NCBI GenBank assembly: GCA_905182535.1
Contig: CAJJBZ010000001.1
Span: forward strand, 62,001-126,000
Origin: an uncultured Planktomarina sp.
Lineage (GTDB): Bacteria; Pseudomonadota; Alphaproteobacteria; Rhodobacterales; Rhodobacteraceae
Length of the DNA stretch: 64,000 bases
Reading direction: 5' to 3'
The notes under the pieces: model-generated
Told to the model about the DNA's origin: nothing
What the model saw: the letters and a program-made list of their open reading frames with translations, nothing else
Databases searched by the model: none
In this document: positions 17,760 through 25,892 of the stretch, one piece after another
Layout of the letters: the number at the start of each line of letters is the position of its first letter
Position numbering within the stretch: the stretch's first letter is position 1
Translations under genes and position numbers: made by a program

Positions 17760-18089
17760 TTATGTTTTAATTGACGTTACGCCAGTTTCGGTTCGCCACA
17801 GCAGTCCATCTTTTTTTAAGGACACATGCATGGTCGCGTCTTTGGTACCATTAGCGTAATCAGCTTTCATATGCTGCACTAAAATATCATCATTTTCATA
17901 AATGCAGCGTTGCTCTCTCATATTAGAGCTTTCCATAATAGCTTTCATTTGCTCAGCAGTAACGAACGTTCTGTCTGTAACTTTACCTGTCGAGTGCCAA
18001 GTCATTTGCCAGTCATCATGCAGACATGCCCAATACGCATCAACATCACGATTGTTCCAAGCCTCAAGCATTTTTTCATAAATCGCCAT
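17760..18089 (-). CDS. SnoaL-like/NTF2-fold small protein
   Basis: A 109-residue protein with the opening AIYEKMLEAWNNRDVDAYWA, then LHDDWQMTWHSTGK and a strand-rich second half (HVSLKKDGLLWRTETGVT). This is the pattern of NTF2-fold SnoaL-like domains, which serve as cyclases, isomerases or binding modules. I start at 18089, with GGAATAAG just upstream, rather than at the ATG at 18143. Whether it has an activity is unknown. It is followed upstream by another small minus-strand gene and may share its transcript. Confidence 0.72.
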   Translation of the reverse strand: MAIYEKMLEAWNNRDVDAYWACLHDDWQMTWHSTGKVTDRTFVTAEQMKAIMESSNMREQRCIYENDDILVQHMKADYANGTKDATMHVSLKKDGLLWRTETGVTSIKT

Positions 18090-18169
18090 TTTTCTTATTC
18101 CGTTCATTCTTGTATTAAAGCCATGTGCCAAATTACAGCACATGGCGTTTATAATCTGAGTACACAGTT

Positions 18170-18454
18170 TTATTGATTAAATGATGCATCACTCATAACT
18201 GTAACAACAGTCGTCTCTAATATTGCACCTGCGGCTGCGCGTTTGGCCTTGAGGCCTTCGTGGCCTCCAAATGCTTTCATGGCTTCAGGCGAGTCAAACT
18301 CTATCAAAACCATCATCTTATTGTCATCGTCCTTTTCGGAACCTGCGAAGATAAGCTTAGCTCCAAGAGCATTCAATTCAGCTTCGTTTTCATAGAACAT
18401 AGCCTTCCAAGGTGCGAAGCCACGGGCCAAATCCTGTGTAAGTTTAACGATCAT
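18170..18454 (-). CDS. Small alpha/beta-barrel-like protein, DUF3764-like
   Basis: A 94-residue protein. The order is strand (MIVKLTQDL), helix (WKAMFYENEAELNALGA), strand (KLIFAGSEKDD), strand (KMMVLIEFDS), helix (PEAMKAFGGHEGLKAKRAAA), strand (TVVTVMSD). This is the pattern of a dimeric ferredoxin-like barrel, most like DUF3764-type or antibiotic-monooxygenase-like proteins. It has a GGAG ribosome site 6 nt before ATG. Function unknown; the exact family is uncertain. Confidence 0.68.
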   Translation of the reverse strand: MIVKLTQDLARGFAPWKAMFYENEAELNALGAKLIFAGSEKDDDNKMMVLIEFDSPEAMKAFGGHEGLKAKRAAAGAILETTVVTVMSDASFNQ

Positions 18455-18589
18455 GTATTATCTCCAATATCTAATTTTACATTATCAAAAACTAACTTCT
18501 TGAACATTAAAAATCCATATCAAATTTGAGAGTGGTTTTGGCTGTATACCCAGCGCCTGTCGTAACTTTGCGGAGGAGAGCTGCAAAAT

Positions 18590-18703
18590 GGGTGAAAGGC
18601 CCTTGGCTGCAGCTTTCGCCCCAAAACCAGTGCAACTTTTGAGCTGGATTTAATAAAACTTTGCATATTAGTGAGCCTACAAACTCAATAAGGAAAAAAT
18701 AAA
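18590..18703 (+). promoter_or_regulatory. Leader sequence, copy 2 (upstream of the monooxygenase-like gene)
   Basis: Contains TGCAGCTTTCG, CTGGATTTAATAAAAC (18644-18659) and ACAAACTCAA in the same order and spacing as the leader at 16470-16580. The 16-nt core is identical. The duplicated leader implies joint regulation of the two genes. Confidence 0.5.
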
Positions 18704-18997
18704 ATGTCAGTAACAGTAACAGCGGACTTCCCAATTAAAGCAGACAGGTTAGAAGAATTTCTGGGTATGATGCCCGCCGCCCTAATTGAAACTAGGGCAT
18801 TCAAAGGGTGTGAGTCTATAAGAGTTCACGTTGAACAAAACACTTCGACGTTATTTATGGTTAACACTTGGGCTTCTCGCGCGGATACCGAGGCGTACAT
18901 AAAATGGCGTACAGATACTGGATTCATGGACAAGATTGGGGCTTTCTTCTCAGGTGAGCCACTAATCAGATTTTTTGATGAGCATACTGAGATTTAG
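18704..18997 (+). CDS. Antibiotic biosynthesis monooxygenase (ABM)-type small protein
   Basis: A 97-residue protein with the ABM pattern: VTVTADFPIKADRLEEFLGM, then GCESIRVHVEQNTSTLFMVN, and a TWASRADTEAYIKW helix. These dimeric ferredoxin-like barrels include quinol monooxygenases and heme-degrading enzymes, and some have no known substrate. A typical AAGGAAAAA site precedes the ATG. It is the third barrel protein in the island and shares its leader with the DUF3303-type gene. Confidence 0.78.
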   Translation: MSVTVTADFPIKADRLEEFLGMMPAALIETRAFKGCESIRVHVEQNTSTLFMVNTWASRADTEAYIKWRTDTGFMDKIGAFFSGEPLIRFFDEHTEI

Positions 18998-19111
18998 TTT
19001 TGAGTTTGTAGGCTTTATGTCTTGATTTTATTTTATCCAAACAAACAATATTAAGACAAATAGCGTCTAATTTATCTAAAGAGCCTTACGATACTATCAC
19101 AACATTTAACT

Positions 19112-19146
19112 AAAAGGTCAGCTAATTCGGGGCTGGCCTTTTTTTG
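19112..19146 (+). terminator. Terminator after the ABM-type gene
   Basis: AAAGGTCAGC and GCTGGCCTTT pair across a short loop and are followed by T7. It closes the plus-strand unit and lies between the gene and the tRNA-Asn 3' end. Confidence 0.75.
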
Positions 19147-19274
19147 TTTGGTAAGTGAGTCGGAGTTTTTGACATAGAGTGGTTCTTATGTCACTAAATA
19201 TTGCACGATATTGCATCTGCAATGCCCATTCTGCACGCCATTATCGATCAAAATTACTTTTAAGTTTATAAATA

Positions 19275-19349
19275 TGGCTCCGGCGGTAGGGATCGAACCT
19301 ACGACCAATTGATTAACAGTCAACTGCTCTACCGCTGAGCTACGCCGGA
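19275..19349 (-). tRNA. tRNA-Asn (GUU)
   Basis: On the minus strand a complete cloverleaf reads TCCGGCG acceptor, GCTC/GAGC D stem, anticodon loop CTGTTAA (GTT), GTAGG-TTCGATC-CCTAC T arm, CGCCGGA, G and encoded CCA. 75 nt. Its 3' 46 nt are repeated at 16229-16274. Confidence 0.97.
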
Positions 19350-19411
19350 CCACTATTGCGGCTATAGCTTGGAGAATTTGTGAGGTCTAGTCTAAAAGTT
19401 TGAAAATAGTC

Positions 19412-20332
19412 TTAGAGTAGATAATATTTTGTATCGTGGTTCAGTAAGCCTTGGGCAGATATAATATTGCGTGTGTTCAGATCTATCAGATGGGCCAAAA
19501 CGTTGCGGGTTGCGGCGGATATAAGTCGGGAATCAATATCTGTATAAATACGTTGTGCCAGCCCTCTCGCGTTGTCAGGCTTTTGTGCTAACATTACTAT
19601 GATTTGTTTTTCACGTTTATCACGATGCGCTAACAGCCAGCGTACCCGTGATGGCCCGTCCTCGATAGGCTCTCCATGTCCAGGTAGGTAATCTGTTTCC
19701 TGGCGAGTCAAAAGGCGATTGCAACTGCGCCTAAAAGCGCTCAGGTCTCCATCAGGAGGAGAGATCATAGAGCTAGCCCATCCCATCACATGATCACCGC
19801 AAAATAGGTATTTTCTATAAGAATATACCATATGATTGCCAAAATGTCCTGGTGTCCAAATCCCAGAAATTAGCTCGTTACCATGCTCAAGTTCAGCACC
19901 ATCTGGAAGCTTAATATCCGGTTTAAATGCTATATCTACACCTTCACCCCCTCCAATTGTACCTAATTTGGCAAGTGCCTCCATTTCAATGCTGCGTCCG
20001 GCGAAACTGTCGCCATATGCATAGATTTTAGCACTGCTGCTTTTGCTAAGTGCTTTAGCCAGTGGCGAATGGTCTAGATGGGAGTGTGTAACTAAGATTT
20101 TTGTGATTTGCGTACCGGGTTCAATTGCATTCAATATGTTTGCCAAGTGGTTTGGGTCATCTGGCCCAGGATCAATGACTGCAATATCGGTATGGCCTAC
20201 GAGATAGGTGTTTGTGCCGGTAAAGGTCATCTGTGATGGGTTGGCGGCCATTATTCGGCGTATTGCCGGGGCGATTAATTCAACCATTCCTTCTGCGCTC
20301 TCAACTTGGTAAAGTGACTTCATGATAGGCAC
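19412..20332 (-). CDS. MBL-fold metallo-hydrolase (LACTB2/glyoxalase II-like)
   Basis: A 306-residue metallo-beta-lactamase-fold hydrolase. The zinc motif THSHLDHS places His83, His85, Asp87 and His88. A second His is in WTPGHFGNHM, the CGDHVMGW Asp bridges the metals, and LPGHGEPI supplies the last His. A C-terminal winged-helix-like tail (LAHRDKREKQI, then AQRIYTD) is usual in LACTB2-like proteins. The start is GTG 20332 or ATG 20323; both lie on top of the divergent kinase start, so the two promoters must reach into each other's coding region. Substrate unknown, likely a thioester, ester or RNA. Confidence 0.88.
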   Translation of the reverse strand: MPIMKSLYQVESAEGMVELIAPAIRRIMAANPSQMTFTGTNTYLVGHTDIAVIDPGPDDPNHLANILNAIEPGTQITKILVTHSHLDHSPLAKALSKSSSAKIYAYGDSFAGRSIEMEALAKLGTIGGGEGVDIAFKPDIKLPDGAELEHGNELISGIWTPGHFGNHMVYSYRKYLFCGDHVMGWASSMISPPDGDLSAFRRSCNRLLTRQETDYLPGHGEPIEDGPSRVRWLLAHRDKREKQIIVMLAQKPDNARGLAQRIYTDIDSRLISAATRNVLAHLIDLNTRNIISAQGLLNHDTKYYLL

Positions 20333-21615
20333 CTACTTAAAAAGATTTGCGCCCCGAACACTTTATGGTCGCGCGGCCGCTATTTTGCTTTTGCCGATGT
20401 TGACGGTTCAAGCTGGCTGTTGCTGCTGTCTTTGTGCAACGGCATTTTGAAGATGTCACGGTGCAAATGACCAATAACCTTTTGTTAGAGATCAAAATGG
20501 TGCTCGATGAGCTGAATGATCGCTCAATTGATGATGTGGCCCGCACTATGGCGCAGTCTCTGAATTTGAATTTGCGCCAATGGGACGGTGTGCCCAGTGG
20601 TAACGCTCCGGTTTTTTATGATATTTCAGGCCGTACTATCACTCCTTTAATTTTTGAAAAATTACCGAGGGTGTATGGCATAGATTTATCTGATTTGGAT
20701 CAGGTAACCGTGGGTATGGAGAGCGCAAAGGGCCTGATTGAAATTGTATTTGCTCGCAATCGAGTTTCAGCGTCAAACCCTCATCAGGTACTTGTTCTTA
20801 TGGTGTTTACTGGAATTTTTATGACAGTAATTGCTTTTTTCTTTCTTCGCAATCAATTGCGCCCAATAAAAAGGCTATCATTGGCGTCGGCGGCCTTTGG
20901 GCGTGGGCATAGCGTGGCATTTAACCCGACAGGCGCCATCGAAGTCCGGGCGGCTGGGTATGCTTTTTTAGATATGCGCGATCGAATTGAGCGACAAATA
21001 GAACAGCGGACAATGATGCTTAGCGGAGTCAGCCATGATTTGCGTACCCCCATCACGCGGCTACAATTGGGGCTAGAACTTTTGGATGGGCCTGAGGTGC
21101 AAGACCTCAAAAAAGACGTAGATTCAATGCGATTGATGGTGGATTCTTTTCTTAACTACGCGCGGGATTCGGCGGCGGATCCTGTGGCTGATGTAGATCT
21201 TGTGGACCTTTTGACAGAATTGGGGCTGCGGCTTTCCCCCTCTGTGAAGCCCCGGGTTGTCGGCAGCCCCCGTCTTCTTGCCCTACGCCAAGTTCCAATT
21301 GCCCGGGCTTTAGAGAATTTATTAACTAATGCCCTGCGCTATGCGGACCGTGTGCAGATTTTGATTAGATTTGAGTCTCAAGGTATCAGTATTTTTGTGT
21401 CAGATAATGGTCCTGGAATTCCCGCTGATCAACGTGATCTGGCCATCAAGCCGTTTGTAAGGCTTGAAGCTGCGCGCGGTCAAAGTCATGGTAGTGGTGT
21501 AGGCCTTGGCTTGGCTATAGCAGCCGATGTCGCCAAGTCTCATGGTGGTTCTTTAATTTTAAATGATTGTGCCGAATTGGGCGGTTTGTCTGTAGAAGTA
21601 AGATTACCCCTTTAG
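20322..21615 (+). CDS. EnvZ-like sensor histidine kinase, frameshifted near the N-terminus
   Basis: The main frame begins mid-protein, but ATG 20322 opens a frame coding YLKRFAPRTLYGRAAAILLL and reaching LTVQ at 20411. Dropping one G at 20412 joins it to LAVAAVFVQRHFEDV, the standard N-terminus of alphaproteobacterial EnvZ. The whole is about 431 residues: TM1, a short periplasmic loop, TM2 (about 125-150 of the main frame), HAMP, the His box LSGVSHDLRTPITR, N box ENLLTNALRYA and G1/G2 boxes DNGPGIP and GVGLGLAIA. It senses envelope conditions and phosphorylates an OmpR-type regulator, which is not next to it here. Confidence 0.85.
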
Positions 21616-21789
21616 GCTTATCTAAGCATATTGATTATCATCCAATGCAACTTTGAGGCATAGCTTTTGTACTTGTAAAAATTAGGGTGCATGGATGAAT
21701 ACAGGGTTTTGTTAGACTAACTTGACGGTTTTTCTGCTGATCCCTATTTGCTAAATGACAACATGTTCTCCTTTCAAATACTTAAAAAC

Positions 21790-22350
21790 ACCTCCCGGAA
21801 TTATCCGATTGGCAGTGATGTATTATGCGTGCATTCTAGGCTTTCGCATTTCTGGTATTTTTCTGCTCGCTGACATTAGTTTGATAACACCCAGCTAACG
21901 ACAAAGATGGACGGATAGAATATCGCTGCCAAAGACTAAAGGGAATTCAAGTGAGATTCTAATCAGTTTTTCGATCCATCTTGGCTTGGCGACCGCACTG
22001 GCGGCTCTGCCTGTTACATCTACCTACCGTGAGAGGGTCCAGAATAAAGCACGGTCGTATAATGGCTTGGTAGCGACGATGCGCAAGTGGTGCGACATGG
22101 CCGGATTGCAGTTGTGCTCATCGCATGGTTTACGCAAAGAAATTTGCCGACGCATTGTAGAGACAAATGACACACCTCACGAAATTATGGCTGTACTATG
22201 GCTGTAAGAGGTCACGTTACTTTGGCGATGGCGCAAAAATACTGTGAGACGTTTGATTGCCGCGACATGGCCGACTCTGCGAATTCACGGCAAATTGACG
22301 CAAAGGCCGAACCAAAATCATCAAACTATCCCAAAAGCTTCATCAGAAAT
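21790..22350 (+). pseudogene. Decayed tyrosine recombinase (phage-type integrase)
   Basis: Pieces in several frames match the catalytic domain of tyrosine recombinases. They include an MYYACILGFRISGIFLLADI segment (GLR-type first Arg), DGRIEYRCQRLKG, CSSHGLRKEICRRIVETNDT with HxLR, then PHEIMAV, and in another frame GHVTLAMAQKYCETF with the GH and the Tyr. Stops and frameshifts interrupt it several times, so it is dead. Its 3' end lies about 36 nt from the 3' end of the CAU tRNA, the usual place of an integrase at its att site. Confidence 0.75.
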
Positions 22351-22385
22351 ATATTATAAACCCTAAATATTGCTGTATAGATATT

Positions 22386-22462
22386 TGGTAGGCCCGGCAG
22401 GACTCGAACCTGCGACCAATCCGTTATGAGCGGACTGCTCTAACCAGCTGAGCTACGGGCCC
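22386..22462 (-). tRNA. tRNA with CAU anticodon, probably tRNA-Ile2 (lysidine type)
   Basis: Minus-strand cloverleaf, 77 nt with encoded CCA: acceptor GGGCCCG/CGGGCCT, D arm GCTCAGCTGGTTAGAGC, anticodon stem-loop GTCCG-CTCATAA-CGGAT, T arm GCAGG-TTCGAGT-CCTGC. The GGGCC acceptor and the overall sequence resemble alphaproteobacterial tRNA-Ile(CAU) more than elongator Met, but anticodon alone cannot separate them. Confidence 0.93.
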
Positions 22463-22568
22463 CCTGCGCACTGATTAGCAGAGAATGCTCGGGGGTCAAG
22501 CGGGCTTAATGGACACTTTCGTTAGAGACTGATATCGGAACGGAAATTCGGAAAATAATGGTGCCCAA

Positions 22569-23609
22569 ATGACCCAAGGTTTAACATATGCGCAGGCTGG
22601 CGTTGATATTGATGCAGGCAATGAGCTGGTGGAGCGAATTAAGCCTGCAAGTAAATCGACACAAAGGACCGGCTCAATGACTGGCCTAGGTGGCTTTGGA
22701 GCAATGTTTGATCCGAAGGCCGCTGGGTTTTCTGATCCTATCCTCGTAGGAGCCACTGATGGGGTGGGCACCAAATTGCGTTTGGCGATTGATACGGGCG
22801 ACGTGTCTACGGTGGGCATTGATCTTGTTGCGATGTGCGTTAATGATTTGATTTGCCAAGGGGCGGAGCCGTTATTTTTCCTAGATTATTTTGCAACTGG
22901 CAAGCTGGATGTGGAGCAGGCTGCTCAGGTTATTGAAGGCATTGCCGATGGCTGCCGCTTGTCGAGATGTGCTTTAATCGGAGGCGAAACCGCCGAAATG
23001 CCGGGCATGTATGCCAAGGATGATTTTGATTTGGCTGGTTTTGCAGTTGGTGCTATGGAACGCGGCATGGATTTGCCGTCTGGTGTAGCTGTAGGAGATG
23101 TTTTGATAGGCTTGCCTTCCAGTGGTGTGCATTCGAATGGTTTTTCATTGGTACGAAGTATCGTTGCAGACCAAGGTCTTAATTGGGACAGCCCCGCACC
23201 CTTCGGTGTTGGCAGTCTAGGGAAGGTGCTTCTGACGCCGACCGCACTTTATGTAACGGCATGTCTGGCTGCTCTAAAGGTCGGTGGAGTTCATGCCATG
23301 GCTCATATCACTGGTGGAGGATTGACAGAAAACCTACCACGGATTTTTACTGATGATTTGGCCGCTTCAATTGATCTGTCTACTATCCCAACCTTGCCGA
23401 TTATGGCTTGGTTGTCTAAGGCTGGCGGTATTTCGGAGCATGAGATGCTGAAAACATTTAACTGTGGGATTGGTATGATCTTGGCTGTGGCGCAGGATCA
23501 GATCGCTGCCGTTGAATCAGTACTTATTGCTCACGATGTGGAGCCCGTGCGCATGGGCGAAGTGATCAAAGGTCAAGGCGTTCAGTACTCGGGACAGCTA
23601 TCATTTTAA
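22569..23609 (+). CDS. purM: Phosphoribosylformylglycinamidine cyclo-ligase
   Basis: AIR synthetase, 346 residues, the fifth step of purine synthesis, converting FGAM to AIR with ATP. Typical blocks are complete: YAQAGVDIDAGNELVERIK, GATDGVGTKLRLA, VDLVAMCVNDLICQGAEPLF (as IDLVAMCVND), GGETAEMPGMY and the C-terminal HITGGGLTENLPR. Length and termini are normal. It is followed directly by purN with overlapping reading frames. Other purine genes (purC, purS, purQ) are 6 kb downstream. Confidence 0.97.
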   Translation: MTQGLTYAQAGVDIDAGNELVERIKPASKSTQRTGSMTGLGGFGAMFDPKAAGFSDPILVGATDGVGTKLRLAIDTGDVSTVGIDLVAMCVNDLICQGAEPLFFLDYFATGKLDVEQAAQVIEGIADGCRLSRCALIGGETAEMPGMYAKDDFDLAGFAVGAMERGMDLPSGVAVGDVLIGLPSSGVHSNGFSLVRSIVADQGLNWDSPAPFGVGSLGKVLLTPTALYVTACLAALKVGGVHAMAHITGGGLTENLPRIFTDDLAASIDLSTIPTLPIMAWLSKAGGISEHEMLKTFNCGIGMILAVAQDQIAAVESVLIAHDVEPVRMGEVIKGQGVQYSGQLSF

Positions 23610-24184
23610 ACGTTGCAATCCTGATTTCCGGCGGGGGAAGTAATATGCTGAACTTGCTTGCGGATATGGAACAACCACATCCGGGACGTTTGAGTTTAGT
23701 TGTATCTAGCAATCCAGACGCCGGGGGCTTGGTCAAGGCTAAAGCCATGGGCGTTTTCACTGAGGTTGTTGATTATAGGCTTTACCATAGTAATAGATCT
23801 GCTTTTGAGGCCGCGCTGCAAGCCGTATTGTCTGCCCATGAAATTGATGTGGTCTGTTTGGCGGGTTTTATGCGCATTTTAGGTGAGGAATTTGTAAGTG
23901 CATGGCACAGACGAATTTTGAATATTCATCCGTCACTACTGCCAAAATATCAGGGCCTCAATACCTATCAGCGTGCGTTAGATGCTGGCGATACGGAAGC
24001 TGGATGTACTGTGCATGAAGTGGTGCCCGCCTTAGACGCTGGACCGATTCTTGGACAAAGCCGTGTGGCTATCTTGCCCGGTGATACTGCAGACGACCTT
24101 GCTGCTCGTACCTTGATACAAGAACATCGGTTATATCCAATTGTTTTGCGAGACTTCCTTACCCGTTTTGAATTACAATCTTGA
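23603..24184 (+). CDS. purN: Phosphoribosylglycinamide formyltransferase, start codon unclear
   Basis: GART, transferring formyl from 10-formyl-THF to GAR. The catalytic Asn/His/Asp set is present: NIHPSLLPKYQG, and the later HEVVPALDAGPILGQ with its His and Asp. The conserved N-terminus VAILISGGGSN is encoded from 23612, but the first ATG in frame (23645) lies after it and would remove the phosphate-binding GGGSN loop. No ATG, GTG or TTG occurs between the purM stop and that motif; ATT 23603 is the only near-start codon. Either a rare ATT start overlapping purM or a base error at the start. Confidence 0.88.
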   Translation: MLNVAILISGGGSNMLNLLADMEQPHPGRLSLVVSSNPDAGGLVKAKAMGVFTEVVDYRLYHSNRSAFEAALQAVLSAHEIDVVCLAGFMRILGEEFVSAWHRRILNIHPSLLPKYQGLNTYQRALDAGDTEAGCTVHEVVPALDAGPILGQSRVAILPGDTADDLAARTLIQEHRLYPIVLRDFLTRFELQS

Positions 24185-24262
24185 TCTGGACAGCGATGTC
24201 TTTCTTTTTAAGATTTTTTAGCCATAACGTGCCCCAAATAAACTCAAACAGTCGGAATACGC

Positions 24263-25420
24263 ATGAAGACTCTCACCACCGAAGCCGAGCTGGATGCATT
24301 TTGCACCATGGCGCAAATGTATCCCTTTGTGACGATTGACACAGAGTTTTTACGCGAGCGGACATATTATTCTAAATTGTGTCTGTTACAAATAGCAGTC
24401 CCAGGCGATCGGGTGGACGATGCTGTTTTGGTGGATCCATTGTCACCAGAAATGTCGTTGGAACCTCTATATCGGTTGTTTCGGGATACCTCTGTGGTTA
24501 AGGTATTTCACGCTGCGCGTCAGGATTTAGAAATTTTTTGGAACGATGCTAAAGTTTTCCCCACGCCATTGTTCGATACTCAGATCGCAGCTATGGTCTG
24601 TGGGTTCGGTGAACAGGTTGGCTATGAAACTTTGGTTCGTAAAATTGTGAAAGAGCAGGTGGATAAGTCATCACGCTTCACAGATTGGTCACGCCGGCCG
24701 CTCACCGATGCTCAACAGAAATATGCCATTGAAGATGTAACCCACCTACGTGGCGTTTATTTGTTTTTAAAGGGCGAATTGGAGCAAACAGGACGCGAAG
24801 CCTGGGTTGTCGAGGAAACTCAATCACTTACTGACCCAGTAATTTACGATGTTGTGCCCTCAGAGGCTTGGCGTCGGATCAAAACACGAACAAGTTCCAA
24901 CAAGTTTTTGGCTTATGTTCGCGAATTGGCTGCCTTTCGCGAAGTTTATGCGCAAACCCGTAATATTCCACGAAATCGCGTATACAAAGATGATGCAATG
25001 GTTGAACTTGCTTCGACTAAACCCACAACATATGAGGATTTGAGCAAATCTCGTCTGTTACTGCGCGAAGCGCGTAAGGGTGAGATTGCTGATGGAATTA
25101 TGAATGCGATAACACTGGTGAACGCTATGGACCCAGAAACCTACCCGAAGTTGCCAAAAACAAATGACAAGTTGCAGGTTAATCCAGCTTTAGCCGATCT
25201 GCTGCGTGTGCTTTTGAAAGCCAAATCCGAACGCTCAGATGTGGCGCAAAAGATGATTGCTAATACCTCTGAATTGGACGCATTGGCCGCAGGTCAGCGC
25301 GACTTGCCGTCTTTAAAAGGCTGGCGGATGGACGTATTCGGGGCTGATGCTTTGCGTCTTTGCGAAGGTAAGGTAGGTTTGGCTGTTAAGGGTAACAAAG
25401 TTAAATTGTTCGAGCTTTAA
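24263..25420 (+). CDS. rnd: Ribonuclease D
   Basis: A 385-residue 3'-5' exoribonuclease of the DEDDy type that trims tRNA 3' ends. The exonuclease domain has TIDTEFLRERTYY (Asp, Glu), FHAARQDLEIF (Asp) and YAIEDVTHLRGVY (Tyr, Asp). An HRDC domain follows (about residues 205-285, with RNIPRNRVYKDDAMVELA), then a C-terminal region with LKGWRMDVFGADAL, as in alphaproteobacterial RNase D. Cytoplasmic. It stands between purN and sufE on the same strand. Confidence 0.95.
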   Translation: MKTLTTEAELDAFCTMAQMYPFVTIDTEFLRERTYYSKLCLLQIAVPGDRVDDAVLVDPLSPEMSLEPLYRLFRDTSVVKVFHAARQDLEIFWNDAKVFPTPLFDTQIAAMVCGFGEQVGYETLVRKIVKEQVDKSSRFTDWSRRPLTDAQQKYAIEDVTHLRGVYLFLKGELEQTGREAWVVEETQSLTDPVIYDVVPSEAWRRIKTRTSSNKFLAYVRELAAFREVYAQTRNIPRNRVYKDDAMVELASTKPTTYEDLSKSRLLLREARKGEIADGIMNAITLVNAMDPETYPKLPKTNDKLQVNPALADLLRVLLKAKSERSDVAQKMIANTSELDALAAGQRDLPSLKGWRMDVFGADALRLCEGKVGLAVKGNKVKLFEL

Positions 25421-25483
25421 GACCAGCAATCTATGGACCTCCCTTAATTCCGGACTAACTCATAAAAGTTATAGGAGAAACCG

Positions 25484-25892
25484 ATGGCGCAAGCTGATTT
25501 TGAAGATCTCGTTGAAACTTTTGAATCTTCTCGACGACTGGGAAGATCGCTACAGGCATGTGATTGATTTAGGTAAAGCTTTGCCTGACATGCCAGAAGC
25601 TCTTAAAGTGCCCGCTACCAAGGTGGACGGCTGCGCTTCGCAAGTCTGGCTACATATTACCATTGAGGGCGGTGTTCTGACATTCGTAGGTGAAAGTGAT
25701 GCCATCATAGTACGGGGACTAATAGCGGTGTTGATCACCCTATATTCCGGTTTGGAGGTTGCAGAAATTGATAAGGTTGATGTGGTGTCCGAACTAGGGC
25801 GTTTAGGTTTGAATGAACATCTTTCCTCACAGCGCTCAAACGGCTTGCGTGCCATGGTGACGCGGGTCATTGAAACAGCTGCTGTGGCTTAA
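25484..25892 (+). CDS. sufE: SufE-family sulfur acceptor, frameshifted
   Basis: ATG 25484, with GGAG 6 nt upstream, opens MAQADFEDLVETFE; dropping one T at 25526 joins it to LLDDWEDRYRHVIDLGKALP in frame, the usual start of SufE. The protein of about 135 residues accepts sulfur from SufS for Fe-S cluster assembly. The active Cys lies in KVDGCASQVW, intact. The break is one extra base; the rest is normal. It is convergent with a DUF1638 gene whose 3' end overlaps by 4 nt. Confidence 0.88.

Larger units (their letters stand above)
16229..19349. mobile_element. Putative mini-island bounded by tRNA-Asn and its 3' duplicate
   Basis: The stretch between the tRNA fragment and intact tRNA-Asn is about 3 kb. 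It holds five small genes (a DUF3303-type protein, an HxlR regulator, a SnoaL-like protein and two small barrel proteins), two copies of a GC-rich palindromic repeat and two copies of one leader. No integrase or mobilisation gene is inside. I infer the remnant of an integrated element that lost its recombinase, or a satellite moved by one elsewhere. Confidence 0.55.
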
